Assembly: GCA_017451425.1 (NCBI GenBank)
Contig: JAFSPP010000034.1
Span: 1 to 50,968, forward strand
Source of the DNA: Clostridia bacterium
GTDB lineage: Bacteria; Bacillota; Clostridia; Oscillospirales; Acutalibacteraceae
Reading direction: 5' to 3'
DNA: 50,968 bases
Part shown: positions 42,061 to 50,848 of the stretch, piece by piece
Position numbering within the stretch: position 1 is the stretch's first letter
Layout: every line of letters starts with the position of its first letter
Notes under the pieces: generated by a model
What the model saw: the letters and a program-made list of their open reading frames with translations, nothing else
Databases searched by the model: none
What the model was told of the DNA's origin: nothing
Program-made: the position numbers and the translations under genes

Positions 42061-45000
42061 ATGGCAAGAGAAATGAAAACCATGGATGGTAACACCGCTG
42101 CCGCTCATGTATCCTATGCATTTACAGAGGTTGCGGGTATTTATCCCATCACACCATCCAGCCCCATGGCGGACTACGTTGACCAGTGGTCAGCCCAGGG
42201 CAGAAAGAATATCTTCGGCACAACAGTCAGAGTCGCCGAGATGCAGTCTGAGGCCGGCGCTGCCGGTACAGTACACGGCTCACTTGCAGCCGGTGCCCTC
42301 ACAACAACTTACACAGCTTCCCAGGGACTCCTTCTCATGATTCCCAACATGTACAAAATCGCCGGTGAGCTTCTCCCCAGCGTTTTCCATGTTTCGGCTC
42401 GCTGCGTAGCTTCCCACGCACTCAACATCTTCGGTGACCACTCAGACGTTTACGCCTGCCGTCAGACAGGTTTCGCCATGCTCGCCGAAACAAACCCTCA
42501 GGAAGTAATGGACCTCGGTGCAGTTGCTCACCTTGCGGCAATTGAAGGCCGTGTACCGTTCATCAACTTCTTCGACGGTTTCAGAACATCCCATGAAATC
42601 CAGAACATCGAAATCTGGGACTATGAGGATCTCAAAGAGATGTGCAACATGGACGCAGTCGCTGCGTTCCGCAACCACGCTCTCAACCCCGAGAACCCGT
42701 CAATGCGCGGCTCTCATGAAAACGACGATATCTTCTTCCAGCACAGAGAGGCCTGCAACAAGTACTACGATGCAGTCCCCGCAATCGTTGAGAAGTACAT
42801 GGACAAGGTCAATGCCAAGCTCGGCACAAACTACAAGCTCTTCAACTACTACGGTGCTGAAGATGCCGAGAACATCATTGTTGCCATGGGTTCAATCAAC
42901 GACGTAACTGAAGAAGTCATAGATTACCTCAATGCAAACGGTCAGAAGGTCGGCCTCCTCAAGGTCCGCCTCTACAGACCTTTCGCTGTCGACAAGTTTG
43001 TCGAAGCTCTTCCGAAGACGGTTAAGAGAATCGCCGTCCTCGACAGAACAAAGGAACCCGGTTCCATCGGTGAGCCTCTCTTCCTCGACGTCGTAGCCGC
43101 CTTCCAGGCAAAAGGCATGACAGACATCGAGGTAATCGGCGGCCGCTACGGTCTCGGTTCAAAGGACACACCTCCGTCATCAGTATTCGCCGTATATGAA
43201 GAGCTCTCCAAGGCTGAGCCCAAGAAGCACTTCACAATCGGTATCAACGATGACATCACATATCTCTCACTCGAGGATAAGCCCGCTCCGATTACGGCAG
43301 CCGAAGGCACAATCGAGTGCAAGTTCTGGGGTCTCGGTGGCGACGGTACTGTCGGTGCCAATAAAAACTCCATCAAGATCATCGGTGATTACACCGACAA
43401 GAACGTACAGGCATACTTCCAGTATGACTCAAAGAAGACGGGCGGTATCACCATTTCCCACCTCCGTTTCGGTGATAACAAGATCAAGAGCTCGTACTAT
43501 GTAAACAAGGCTGACTTCGTTGCCTGCCACAACCCCTCATACATTGAGAAGGCATATCGCATCGTTGACGATGTCAAGCCGGGCGGAGTATTCCTCATCA
43601 ACTGCCAGTGGGATGAGGCTGAACTCGCCGAGAAACTCGACGCAAAGACAAAGCAGTACATCGCAAAGAACAACGTACAGCTTTACACGGTTAACGCCAT
43701 CGACCTCGCCATCAAGGTCGGCATGGGCAAGCGCACGAACACAATCCTTCAGGCTGCATTCTTCGCGCTTGCAAACATCATGCCGATAGAAGAGGCCGTA
43801 GAGCACATGAAGGACGCGGCCACGAAGTCGTACTCCAAGAAGGGCCCCGAAGTTGTAAAGTGCAACCACGACGCCATTGATGCAGGTGTAACCGCATACA
43901 AGAAGATCGAAGTACCCGCCGAGTGGGCAAATGCGACAGACGACACGAAGGCCGCGGCCCTCAGCGGTCCGGACGCACTCGTAAAGCAGGTCAGCGAGAT
44001 TATGGAACCCGTCGGTCATATGGACGGTTACAAGATTCCCGCATCCGCATTCGAGTCCCACGCAGACGGTCAGTTCGAACAGGGCGCATCAGCATATGAG
44101 AAGCGCGGTGTCGCAGTCATGGTTCCCGAGTGGAACAACGAGACCTGCGTCAAGTGTAACAAGTGCGCATATGTCTGCCCTCACGCTACAATCAGACCTT
44201 TCGCTCTCGATGCCGATGAGAAGGCAAAGGCTCCGGCAGTCACAAAGTTCGCCGAGAAGCCCGTTGTCGGCACAGAGTATACATTCACCCTTGCCATCTC
44301 CCCGCTTGACTGTATGGGATGCGGCGTCTGCGTAGGCGTCTGCCCGACAGAATCACTCAAGATGGTATCCCGTGAGTCACAGGACGAGCAGCAGGCTGCA
44401 TTTGACTACTGTGTAGCAAACGTAACTGAGAAGCCCGAGACGACAAGCAAGCTCTCAGTCATCTCCTCACAGTACAGAAAGCCGCTCCTTGAGTTCTCAG
44501 GCTCATGCGCAGGCTGCGCAGAGACAGCTTATGCACGTCTCGTAACCCAGCTCTTCGGTGACCGCATGTACATCTCCAATGCTACAGGCTGTTCATCAAT
44601 CTGGGGCGGCCCTGCAGGCACATCTCCCTACACCGTAAACGCCAAGGGTCACGGTCCGGCATGGGCCAACTCCCTCTTCGAGGATAACGCCGAGCACGGC
44701 TACGGTATGTTCCTCGGCCAGAACGCAATCCGTGAGTCTCTCGCCGCAAAAACAAGAGAAGTCATCGAGAAGTGCGACAAGGAAGGCGTAAAGGAAGCCG
44801 CTCAGGCATGGCTCGACACCATGTATGACGGCGAGGCAAATAAAGAGGCTACCGCAAACTACATCGCTGCTCTCGAGAGCTGCAACGGACCTCTCGCAAA
44901 AGAGATCCTCGAGAAGAAGCAGTATCTCCAGAAGAAGTCCATCTGGATCTTCGGCGGCGACGGCTGGGCATATGATATCGGCTTCGGCGGTCTCGACCAC

Positions 45001-45600
45001 GTAATCGCCACAGGCGAGGACGTAAACATCTTCGTATTCGATACCGAAGTTTACTCCAACACCGGCGGACAGGCTTCCAAGGCTTCCCAGATAGGCCAGG
45101 TCGCTCAGTTTGCCGCAGCAGGTAAGTCCATCCAGAAGAAGAGCCTTGCCGAGATAGCAATGTCCTACGGATATGTCTATGTCGCACAGGTTGCCATGGG
45201 TGCGAACCAGGATCAGACACTTAAAGCCATCGCCGAGGCGGAGGCTTATCATGGACCTTCACTCATCATCGGTTACAGCCCCTGCGAGATGCACAGCATC
45301 AAGGGAGGCATGGTCAACTGCCAGGTCGAGATGAAGAAAGCCGTTGACTGCGGTTACTGGAACATGTTCCGCTACAACCCGGCTCTCAAGGCCGAAGGAA
45401 AGAATCCTTTCACTCTCGACTCCAAGGTTCCGGAGACAGAAGGCTACCGTGCATTCCTCATGAACGAGGCACGCTACAGCGCTCTCACCCGCTCCTTCCC
45501 CGAGCGCGCAGAGGAACTCTTCACGGAGGCAGAGGAGAACGCGAAGGTCCGCTATGCACACCTTCAGAAACTCATCAAACTCTACAGCGAAGAAGAATAA
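42061..45600 (+). CDS. nifJ: Pyruvate:ferredoxin (flavodoxin) oxidoreductase
   Basis: A single-chain, homodimeric enzyme of 1179 residues that turns pyruvate and CoA into acetyl-CoA, CO2 and reduced ferredoxin. Start ATG 42061 has GGAGG; the longer frame upstream is leader. Domains in order: pyruvate-binding domain I (AAAHVSYAFTEVAGIYPITP), the gamma-like domain, two 4Fe-4S clusters (CVKCNKCAYVCPHA and DCMGCGVCVGVCPTESL), then the thiamine-diphosphate domain (SGSCAGCAETAY, GGDGWAYDIGFGGLDH, SNTGGQASK). It leads an operon with glpK, LDH2-type dehydrogenase and malic enzyme. Confidence 0.98.
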   Translation: MAREMKTMDGNTAAAHVSYAFTEVAGIYPITPSSPMADYVDQWSAQGRKNIFGTTVRVAEMQSEAGAAGTVHGSLAAGALTTTYTASQGLLLMIPNMYKIAGELLPSVFHVSARCVASHALNIFGDHSDVYACRQTGFAMLAETNPQEVMDLGAVAHLAAIEGRVPFINFFDGFRTSHEIQNIEIWDYEDLKEMCNMDAVAAFRNHALNPENPSMRGSHENDDIFFQHREACNKYYDAVPAIVEKYMDKVNAKLGTNYKLFNYYGAEDAENIIVAMGSINDVTEEVIDYLNANGQKVGLLKVRLYRPFAVDKFVEALPKTVKRIAVLDRTKEPGSIGEPLFLDVVAAFQAKGMTDIEVIGGRYGLGSKDTPPSSVFAVYEELSKAEPKKHFTIGINDDITYLSLEDKPAPITAAEGTIECKFWGLGGDGTVGANKNSIKIIGDYTDKNVQAYFQYDSKKTGGITISHLRFGDNKIKSSYYVNKADFVACHNPSYIEKAYRIVDDVKPGGVFLINCQWDEAELAEKLDAKTKQYIAKNNVQLYTVNAIDLAIKVGMGKRTNTILQAAFFALANIMPIEEAVEHMKDAATKSYSKKGPEVVKCNHDAIDAGVTAYKKIEVPAEWANATDDTKAAALSGPDALVKQVSEIMEPVGHMDGYKIPASAFESHADGQFEQGASAYEKRGVAVMVPEWNNETCVKCNKCAYVCPHATIRPFALDADEKAKAPAVTKFAEKPVVGTEYTFTLAISPLDCMGCGVCVGVCPTESLKMVSRESQDEQQAAFDYCVANVTEKPETTSKLSVISSQYRKPLLEFSGSCAGCAETAYARLVTQLFGDRMYISNATGCSSIWGGPAGTSPYTVNAKGHGPAWANSLFEDNAEHGYGMFLGQNAIRESLAAKTREVIEKCDKEGVKEAAQAWLDTMYDGEANKEATANYIAALESCNGPLAKEILEKKQYLQKKSIWIFGGDGWAYDIGFGGLDHVIATGEDVNIFVFDTEVYSNTGGQASKASQIGQVAQFAAAGKSIQKKSLAEIAMSYGYVYVAQVAMGANQDQTLKAIAEAEAYHGPSLIIGYSPCEMHSIKGGMVNCQVEMKKAVDCGYWNMFRYNPALKAEGKNPFTLDSKVPETEGYRAFLMNEARYSALTRSFPERAEELFTEAEENAKVRYAHLQKLIKLYSEEE

Positions 45601-45612
45601 GGAGGTCACAAT

Positions 45613-47142
45613 ATGGCAAACCAGTATGTAATGGCTCTTGACCAGGGTACTACAAGCTCCCGTGCCATCGTATTCGACAAGCACGGCAACATCATCGCGA
45701 AGTCACAGCGTGAATTTGAGCAGCACTACCCGCAGGCAGGCTGGGTTGAGCACAACCCGATGGACATCCTTTTCTCGGAATACCAGTCCATCTCGACAAT
45801 CCTCTCCGAAGGCCAGGTAACTGCCGAGGACATCGCCTGCATCGGTGTCACAAACCAGCGTGAAACAACAATCCTCTGGGACAAGACAACCGGTCTTCCC
45901 ATAGCAAACGCCCCCGTATGGCAGTGCAGAAGAACCGCTGCCATGTGTGAGGACCTCAAGGCCCGCGGCCTCGAAAAATACGTACGTGATCATACAGGCC
46001 TTCTGATAGACGCCTACTTCTCAGCTACGAAGATCAAATGGCTCCTCGACAATGTTGAGGGTGCAAAAGAGATGGCCGAGGCCGGCAATCTCCTCTTCGG
46101 TACAGTTGAGACATGGCTCATCTGGAACCTCACGGGCGGTGCCGCTCATCCTGAGACTGCCGTCCATGTCACGGACTATTCAAACGCGTCAAGAACAATG
46201 ATCTTCGACGTTGACAAGCTCCAGTGGGACGAGTACCTCTGCAAAGAGATAGGCATCCCCATGAATATACTTCCCACACCCGTACCTTCTTCACAGGTTT
46301 ACGGCCATGTGGCTCCCGACATCCAGGGTCTTGAGACTCTCGCCGGCACACCTATCTCAGGTGCCATCGGTGACCAGCCCGCCGCCCTCTTCGGACAGGC
46401 CTGCTTCAACAAGGGCATGGCCAAGTCCACATACGGCACAGGCTGCTTCCTTCTCATGAACTCAGGTACTGAGCGTGTACATTCAAAGAACCTCATGACA
46501 ACAGGTGTTGCCTGGTCTTTAAACGGCAAGACAACTTATGCTATCGAAGGTTCCGCATTCAACGCAGGCTGCACCATCCAGTGGCTCCGCGATGAGCTCC
46601 ACCTCATCGACAACGCCGCGCGCTGCGATGAACTCGCCGAGTCCGTTCCGGACACAAACGGCGTCTATATCGTGCCGGCGTTCACCGGACTCGGCGCTCC
46701 CTACTGGGATATGTACGCGCGCGGCTGTATAGTCGGCCTCACCAGAGGCGCCAACCGCGCACACTTCGCAAGAGCGGTACTCGAAGCCCTTGCATATCAG
46801 GTAGTTGACCTCATCAAAGCCATGGAAGACGACTCAGGCCTCTCCATCTCCTCACTCCGTGTCGACGGCGGCGCCTCAGTCTCCAATATAATGATGCAGA
46901 TTCAGTCCGACTTCTTAAACTGCGAAGTAAACAGACCCAAGGTTGTTGAGACAACAGCACTCGGCGCCGCTTACCTTGCAGGTCTCGCATGCGGTGTCTG
47001 GAAGGATACCGACGAGATAGAAGCCAACAGACAGGTTGCCAAGATCTTCAAGCCCGACATGGACGCCGATAAGCGCGAAACAATGTACAAGGGCTGGAAG
47101 AAGGCCGTAACAAGGGCTATGAGCTGGATTGATCCGGAATAA
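45613..47142 (+). CDS. glpK: Glycerol kinase
   Basis: A 509-residue FGGY kinase that makes glycerol-3-phosphate. The start ALDQGTTSSRAIVFD, AGWVEHNPMDI, NQRETTILWDK, AIGDQPAALFGQ and TGCFLLMNSG motifs are family-specific and the length is normal. TAAGGAGG precedes the ATG. It lies 12 bp after nifJ. No glpF or glpD is nearby, so glycerol entry and G3P oxidation must be coded elsewhere. Confidence 0.97.
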   Translation: MANQYVMALDQGTTSSRAIVFDKHGNIIAKSQREFEQHYPQAGWVEHNPMDILFSEYQSISTILSEGQVTAEDIACIGVTNQRETTILWDKTTGLPIANAPVWQCRRTAAMCEDLKARGLEKYVRDHTGLLIDAYFSATKIKWLLDNVEGAKEMAEAGNLLFGTVETWLIWNLTGGAAHPETAVHVTDYSNASRTMIFDVDKLQWDEYLCKEIGIPMNILPTPVPSSQVYGHVAPDIQGLETLAGTPISGAIGDQPAALFGQACFNKGMAKSTYGTGCFLLMNSGTERVHSKNLMTTGVAWSLNGKTTYAIEGSAFNAGCTIQWLRDELHLIDNAARCDELAESVPDTNGVYIVPAFTGLGAPYWDMYARGCIVGLTRGANRAHFARAVLEALAYQVVDLIKAMEDDSGLSISSLRVDGGASVSNIMMQIQSDFLNCEVNRPKVVETTALGAAYLAGLACGVWKDTDEIEANRQVAKIFKPDMDADKRETMYKGWKKAVTRAMSWIDPE

Positions 47143-47152
47143 GGAGGACTTT

Positions 47153-48262
47153 ATGGACAGAAATAACATGGATTTTGAAACGCTCCGCCGTTTCATGACA
47201 GACGCATTCACCGCGATCGGCGTTCCCGCCGACGAAGCCGCTATCGTTGCGGACGTACTTGTCGAGTCCGACAAGCGCGGTATCAACTCTCACGGTGTAA
47301 ACCGCTTCAAGCCGGTATACATCGACAGAATCAACGCAGGCATCCAGTTTGCGAAGACGAATTTTGAAATCGTCAAAGAGACAGAGACAACGGCAGTTGT
47401 CGACGGTCACCACGGCATGGGCCAGGTTATCGGCCAGCGCTCAATGCAGATGGCTATAGACAAGGCCAAGAAATACGGTATGGGTATGGTTGCAGTCCGC
47501 AACTCCTGCCACTACGGTATCGCAGGCTACTATGCCTCCCAGGCTGCAAAGCAGGGCTGCATCGGCATCACCGGCACAAACGCCCGTCCTTCAGTTGCTC
47601 CGACATTCGGTGTTGAAGGCATGTTCGGAACAAACCCGCTCACAGTAGGTATCCCCACTGATGAGGAGTTTGACTTCGTAATCGACTGCGCTACATCAAT
47701 CACACAAAACGGTAAGATTGAGTACTACGAGCGCATCGGTGAAGACATTCATCCCGGTACCGTAATCGACATCGACGGCAATGCCGTTGAAGGCGATTCA
47801 GGTGTCGCTCTCAAAAAGATCCGTCAGGGCACAGCCGCTCTCACCACACTCGGCGGTATCGGCGAGGACCTCGGCGGTTACAAAGGCTATGGCTATGCCA
47901 TGGTAATCGAGCTCCTCTCCTCTATTCTCCAGGACGGCTGGTACGGCAAGGACCTCGACGGCAAGGATGAAAACGGCAATATCCGCCCGTATCACCTCGG
48001 CCACTTCTTCATCGCAATAGACACAAACCACTTCCTCGGCGAAGAGCTTGCCCGTAAAAAGGCCGGCGACATCATCCGTGCCGTACGCGCTTCAAAGAAG
48101 CAGCCCGGTCACGACAGAATCTACACCGCAGGTGAAAAAGAGTGGGAAGTCTACAAGCAGAGACTTGTTGACGGCGTACCGATTACAGGCCCCGTACAGA
48201 AGGAATTCATGGCCGTACGTGACCAGTTCAACCTCGACTACAAGTTCCCTTGGGAGGACTAA
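47153..48262 (+). CDS. Malate/L-lactate dehydrogenase family oxidoreductase (LDH2 type)
   Basis: A protein of 369 residues from ATG 47153 (AAGGAGG 6 nt upstream; the earlier in-frame ATG overlaps glpK). It belongs to the LDH2/MDH2 family, which uses NAD(P) with a novel fold: SDKRGINSHGVNRF holds the catalytic His, and GHHGMGQVIGQRSMQMAID, NSCHYGIAGYYASQA and GTNPLTVGIPT follow. Family substrates include malate, lactate, ureidoglycolate and diketogulonate. Pairing with malic enzyme suggests malate or a related hydroxy acid (inference). Confidence 0.88.
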   Translation: MDRNNMDFETLRRFMTDAFTAIGVPADEAAIVADVLVESDKRGINSHGVNRFKPVYIDRINAGIQFAKTNFEIVKETETTAVVDGHHGMGQVIGQRSMQMAIDKAKKYGMGMVAVRNSCHYGIAGYYASQAAKQGCIGITGTNARPSVAPTFGVEGMFGTNPLTVGIPTDEEFDFVIDCATSITQNGKIEYYERIGEDIHPGTVIDIDGNAVEGDSGVALKKIRQGTAALTTLGGIGEDLGGYKGYGYAMVIELLSSILQDGWYGKDLDGKDENGNIRPYHLGHFFIAIDTNHFLGEELARKKAGDIIRAVRASKKQPGHDRIYTAGEKEWEVYKQRLVDGVPITGPVQKEFMAVRDQFNLDYKFPWED

Positions 48263-48265
48263 CCG

Positions 48266-49438
48266 ATGAATTATGCAGAAGAATCCTTAAAACTCCACTA
48301 TGAGTGGAAAGGCAAGATTGAAGTTGTCTCCAGAGCCAAGGTTGACTCCAAAGAGGCCCTCTCTCTCGCTTATACACCGGGCGTTGCACAGCCCTGCCTT
48401 GAGATTCAGAAGGACATAGAGAAGTCCTATGAACTCACCCGCCGCTGGAACACCGTCGCCGTCATCACTGACGGTACGGCAGTTTTGGGTCTCGGTGACA
48501 TAGGTCCCGAGGCGGGTATGCCCGTAATGGAAGGCAAATGTGTGCTCTTCAAAGAGTTCGGCGGCGTTGACGCCATACCTCTCTGCATCCGCTCCAAAGA
48601 TGTCGATGAGATAGTAAAGACATGTGAACTTCTCCTCGGCTCTTTCGGCGGCGTAAACCTTGAGGACATCTCAGCTCCGAGATGCTTCGAGATTGAAAAG
48701 AGACTCAAGGAAGTATCGGATATTCCGATTTTCCACGATGACCAGCACGGCACAGCCGTTATCACACTTGCAGGTCTCATGAACGCTCTCAAACTCGTCG
48801 GCAAGGATATCAACAACATCAAGGTTGTAACATCAGGCGCAGGTGCCGCAGGTATTGCCATCATCCGCCTCCTCATTGCCAACGGTCTTAAGAACGTAAT
48901 CATGACAGACCGCACGGGAGCCATCTACGAGGGCCGTGAAGGCCTCAACCCCATCAAGGAAGAGATGGCTAAGATCACGAACAGAAACAAGGAAAAAGGC
49001 ACCCTTGCGGACGTTATAAAGGATGCTGACGTATTCATCGGCGTCTCCGCACCGGGCACCCTCACTCAGGATATGGTCCGTTCAATGGCAAAAGACCCGA
49101 TTATCTTTGCCTGTGCAAACCCGACTCCCGAGATTTTCCCTGACGAAGCGAAAGCTGCCGGCGCAGCCGTTGTTTCCACAGGCCGTTCGGACTATCCGAA
49201 CCAGGTAAACAACGTACTCGCCTTCCCGGGCATCTTCCGCGGCGCTCTCGATGTTCGCGCATCCGACATCAACGACGCGATGAAGATAGCTGCGGCTCAC
49301 GCCCTCGCTGACCTCGTCTCCGACGATGAACTCAACGCTGACTATATTCTTCCCGCGGCCTTCGATCCCCGCGTCAAGGACGCCGTCGCCAAGGCGGTCG
49401 CCAAGGCTGCCCGCGACTCCGGCGTAGCCAGACTTTAA
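48266..49438 (+). CDS. Malic enzyme (oxidative decarboxylation of malate to pyruvate)
   Basis: This 390-residue short bacterial malic enzyme lacks the phosphotransacetylase tail of MaeB. The N-terminal catalytic Tyr/Lys region (LAYTPGVAQPCLEI), DGTAVLGLGDIGPEAGMPVMEGK, EDISAPRCFEIE, FHDDQHGTAVI and the NAD(P) fold VVTSGAGAAGIAI are present. It starts 3 bp after the LDH2 stop with GGGAGG upstream. It produces pyruvate and NAD(P)H for the PFOR encoded at the head of the operon. Confidence 0.95.
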   Translation: MNYAEESLKLHYEWKGKIEVVSRAKVDSKEALSLAYTPGVAQPCLEIQKDIEKSYELTRRWNTVAVITDGTAVLGLGDIGPEAGMPVMEGKCVLFKEFGGVDAIPLCIRSKDVDEIVKTCELLLGSFGGVNLEDISAPRCFEIEKRLKEVSDIPIFHDDQHGTAVITLAGLMNALKLVGKDINNIKVVTSGAGAAGIAIIRLLIANGLKNVIMTDRTGAIYEGREGLNPIKEEMAKITNRNKEKGTLADVIKDADVFIGVSAPGTLTQDMVRSMAKDPIIFACANPTPEIFPDEAKAAGAAVVSTGRSDYPNQVNNVLAFPGIFRGALDVRASDINDAMKIAAAHALADLVSDDELNADYILPAAFDPRVKDAVAKAVAKAARDSGVARL

Positions 49439-49449
49439 TAAACAAAAAA

Positions 49450-49483
49450 GAACTCGCTTGTAAACCAAGCGAGTTCTTTTTTT
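49450..49483 (+). terminator. Terminator of the PFOR-malic enzyme operon
   Basis: Stem GAACTCGCTTG / CAAGCGAGTTC, loop TAAAC, A-run before and T7 after; also convergent with the minus-strand gene at 49491. Confidence 0.94.
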
Positions 49484-49490
49484 GCTAAAC

Positions 49491-50039
49491 TTATCCTTCT
49501 GAATCTTCTATTGTTACTTTGTATGTGATATCTTTAAACGATCCCATACCAAAAGTTCCTTCATATTCAAATTCAAGTTCTTTTGCACCCTCAGGAACAG
49601 CATATGTGTACTCCATTGTTGCCTCACGTTCAGCACCAATATTTTCATTGATAGAACTATCAAGAAGCCATACCGTTTCACAAACCTGATTATCAGCATA
49701 CAGTTTAAAATCCGATTCAGAAATATAAATATCGGTATTCGTAGTATTCTTATAAGCAAAAGTTGCCTTATAAACTATATTTCCTTCTTTTACTGTACCA
49801 AACTCATACCAACTGGCCTCGGTAGGTACCTGCTCAACATTTACAAGTGTTATTTCGGCTTTCTCTGTCTTCACAGTATCACCTACTCCGTATACTGCGC
49901 TCTCCTTAGCCGAAGATTTTGTAACGCTTGAGCCTCCCGATCCCTCACCGGATGAATCACTGCTACTGCTGCCCAATGCCATCATAGTAAAAACCGACAG
50001 CACAAAAACAACACCTAAGATTCTAAAAAACTTTTTCAT
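49491..50039 (-). CDS. Secreted or anchored DUF4352-like protein
   Basis: A 182-residue protein with a signal-like N-terminus (FFRILGVVFVLSVFTMMALG) followed by Ser/Gly linker. A lipoprotein would have Cys after ALG, but here it is Ser, so it is not a standard lipoprotein. The rest is a beta-rich immunoglobulin-like domain (YGVGDTVKTEKAEITLVNVE, YKATFAYKNTTNTDIYIS, LEFEYEGTFG) resembling DUF4352. Codons are AT-rich compared with neighbours. It overlaps the upstream VanZ-like gene by 17 bp. Confidence 0.7.
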   Translation of the reverse strand: MKKFFRILGVVFVLSVFTMMALGSSSSDSSGEGSGGSSVTKSSAKESAVYGVGDTVKTEKAEITLVNVEQVPTEASWYEFGTVKEGNIVYKATFAYKNTTNTDIYISESDFKLYADNQVCETVWLLDSSINENIGAEREATMEYTYAVPEGAKELEFEYEGTFGMGSFKDITYKVTIEDSEG

Positions 50040-50463
50040 ACTTTTCCTCCTTAAATTTTTTAATAATTAATAACGCCAATGCAATTGATAACGCTTCAAA
50101 TGCGATATCAAAAAAATCAAATGTCCCCTTGATAACATTTGTTTTTTGCAACAACTCCAAAACCGTTTCAAAAATCAGACACACTGTCAGTGTTGTACCT
50201 GTTTTACATCCTGAAACAAAATAAATTGTAAAAGTCAAAGAGTATGCCCAAAGCATATCCGCTGCAAAACATTTTAAAAAGGATCTGAAAAAATGCGGAA
50301 TTATTGCTTCATTAAGATTCGGCAAATCAAATACTTTTAGAATAACTGTTGCTATGTAGGAATCCCTTTTAACACACACATAAATAAGTGTTCCAATAAT
50401 TATCGGTAAAACTATATTTAATGCATAGAATAAAATCTCTGTTTTTTTTGATACATTATTCAT
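50023..50463 (-). CDS. VanZ-like small membrane protein
   Basis: A 146-residue protein with about four membrane helices (ILFYALNIVLPIIIGTLIYV, AADMLWAYSLTFTIYFV, LTVCLIFETVLELLQ, FDIAFEALSIALALLI). The E-x2-Q...GTFDxxD pattern (VLELLQKTNVIKGTFDFFDI) is that of VanZ-like proteins. VanZ itself gives low-level teicoplanin resistance; most relatives have no known role. AT-rich codon use. It shares a promoter with the secreted protein downstream. Confidence 0.7.
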   Translation of the reverse strand: MNNVSKKTEILFYALNIVLPIIIGTLIYVCVKRDSYIATVILKVFDLPNLNEAIIPHFFRSFLKCFAADMLWAYSLTFTIYFVSGCKTGTTLTVCLIFETVLELLQKTNVIKGTFDFFDIAFEALSIALALLIIKKFKEEKYEKVF

Positions 50464-50516
50464 TAGAAGTAATGCCTAAAACGGAAGTCATTTTGTATCA
50501 CTTGTGTATATCAATA

Positions 50517-50545
50517 ATTATATCACTATATAATATATAGTTCAA
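50517..50545 (-). promoter_or_regulatory. Promoter for the VanZ-like operon
   Basis: Minus strand TTGAAC (50545-50540), 17-nt spacer, TATAAT (50522-50517), 54 bp before the start codon. The flanking sequence is very AT-rich and self-complementary. Confidence 0.65.
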
Positions 50546-50594
50546 TATCTTTCAAAAGTTAGAATGATAGCATAAAGTGGCAAGAGGTGGTATT

Positions 50595-50789
50595 ATGAAT
50601 GCTGTAAATGACAGTAAGCCGTTAATTATTAAAAAACGGGGTGAAGACGGGAATCGTATGATTTCCGTCCGAATAAGAGAAGATGTATTGGCAAAAGTCG
50701 ATAATCTCGCTGCAGAAACAAATCACTCCAGAAACGAACTTATTAACATGCTATTGGAGTATGGAGCAGAAAACGCAAAGGTAGAATAA
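50595..50789 (+). CDS. Ribbon-helix-helix (CopG/Arc-type) DNA-binding protein
   Basis: A protein of 64 residues from ATG 50595 (AGAGGTGG 7 nt upstream; the earlier GTG at 50577 lacks a site). After a short basic lead, RMISVRIREDVLAKVDNLAAE then TNHSRNELINMLLEYGAEN forms the beta-strand, helix, helix of RHH regulators. It probably dimerises and binds DNA. No toxin partner overlaps it, so it is not clearly an antitoxin. It diverges from the VanZ-like operon and could regulate it (inference). Confidence 0.8.
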   Translation: MNAVNDSKPLIIKKRGEDGNRMISVRIREDVLAKVDNLAAETNHSRNELINMLLEYGAENAKVE

Positions 50790-50792
50790 AAA

Positions 50793-50827
50793 AGCTCTCA
50801 AACACTAAGTTTGAGAGCTTTTCTTTT
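50793..50827 (+). terminator. Terminator between the RHH gene and the iron-sulphur gene
   Basis: Stem AAGCTCTCAAAC / GTTTGAGAGCTT, loop ACTAA, followed by TTCTTTTTT; the minus-strand gene ends 28 bp away, so it may serve both. Confidence 0.88.
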
Positions 50828-50848
50828 TTAAGTTTCAGTTCGGTATTC

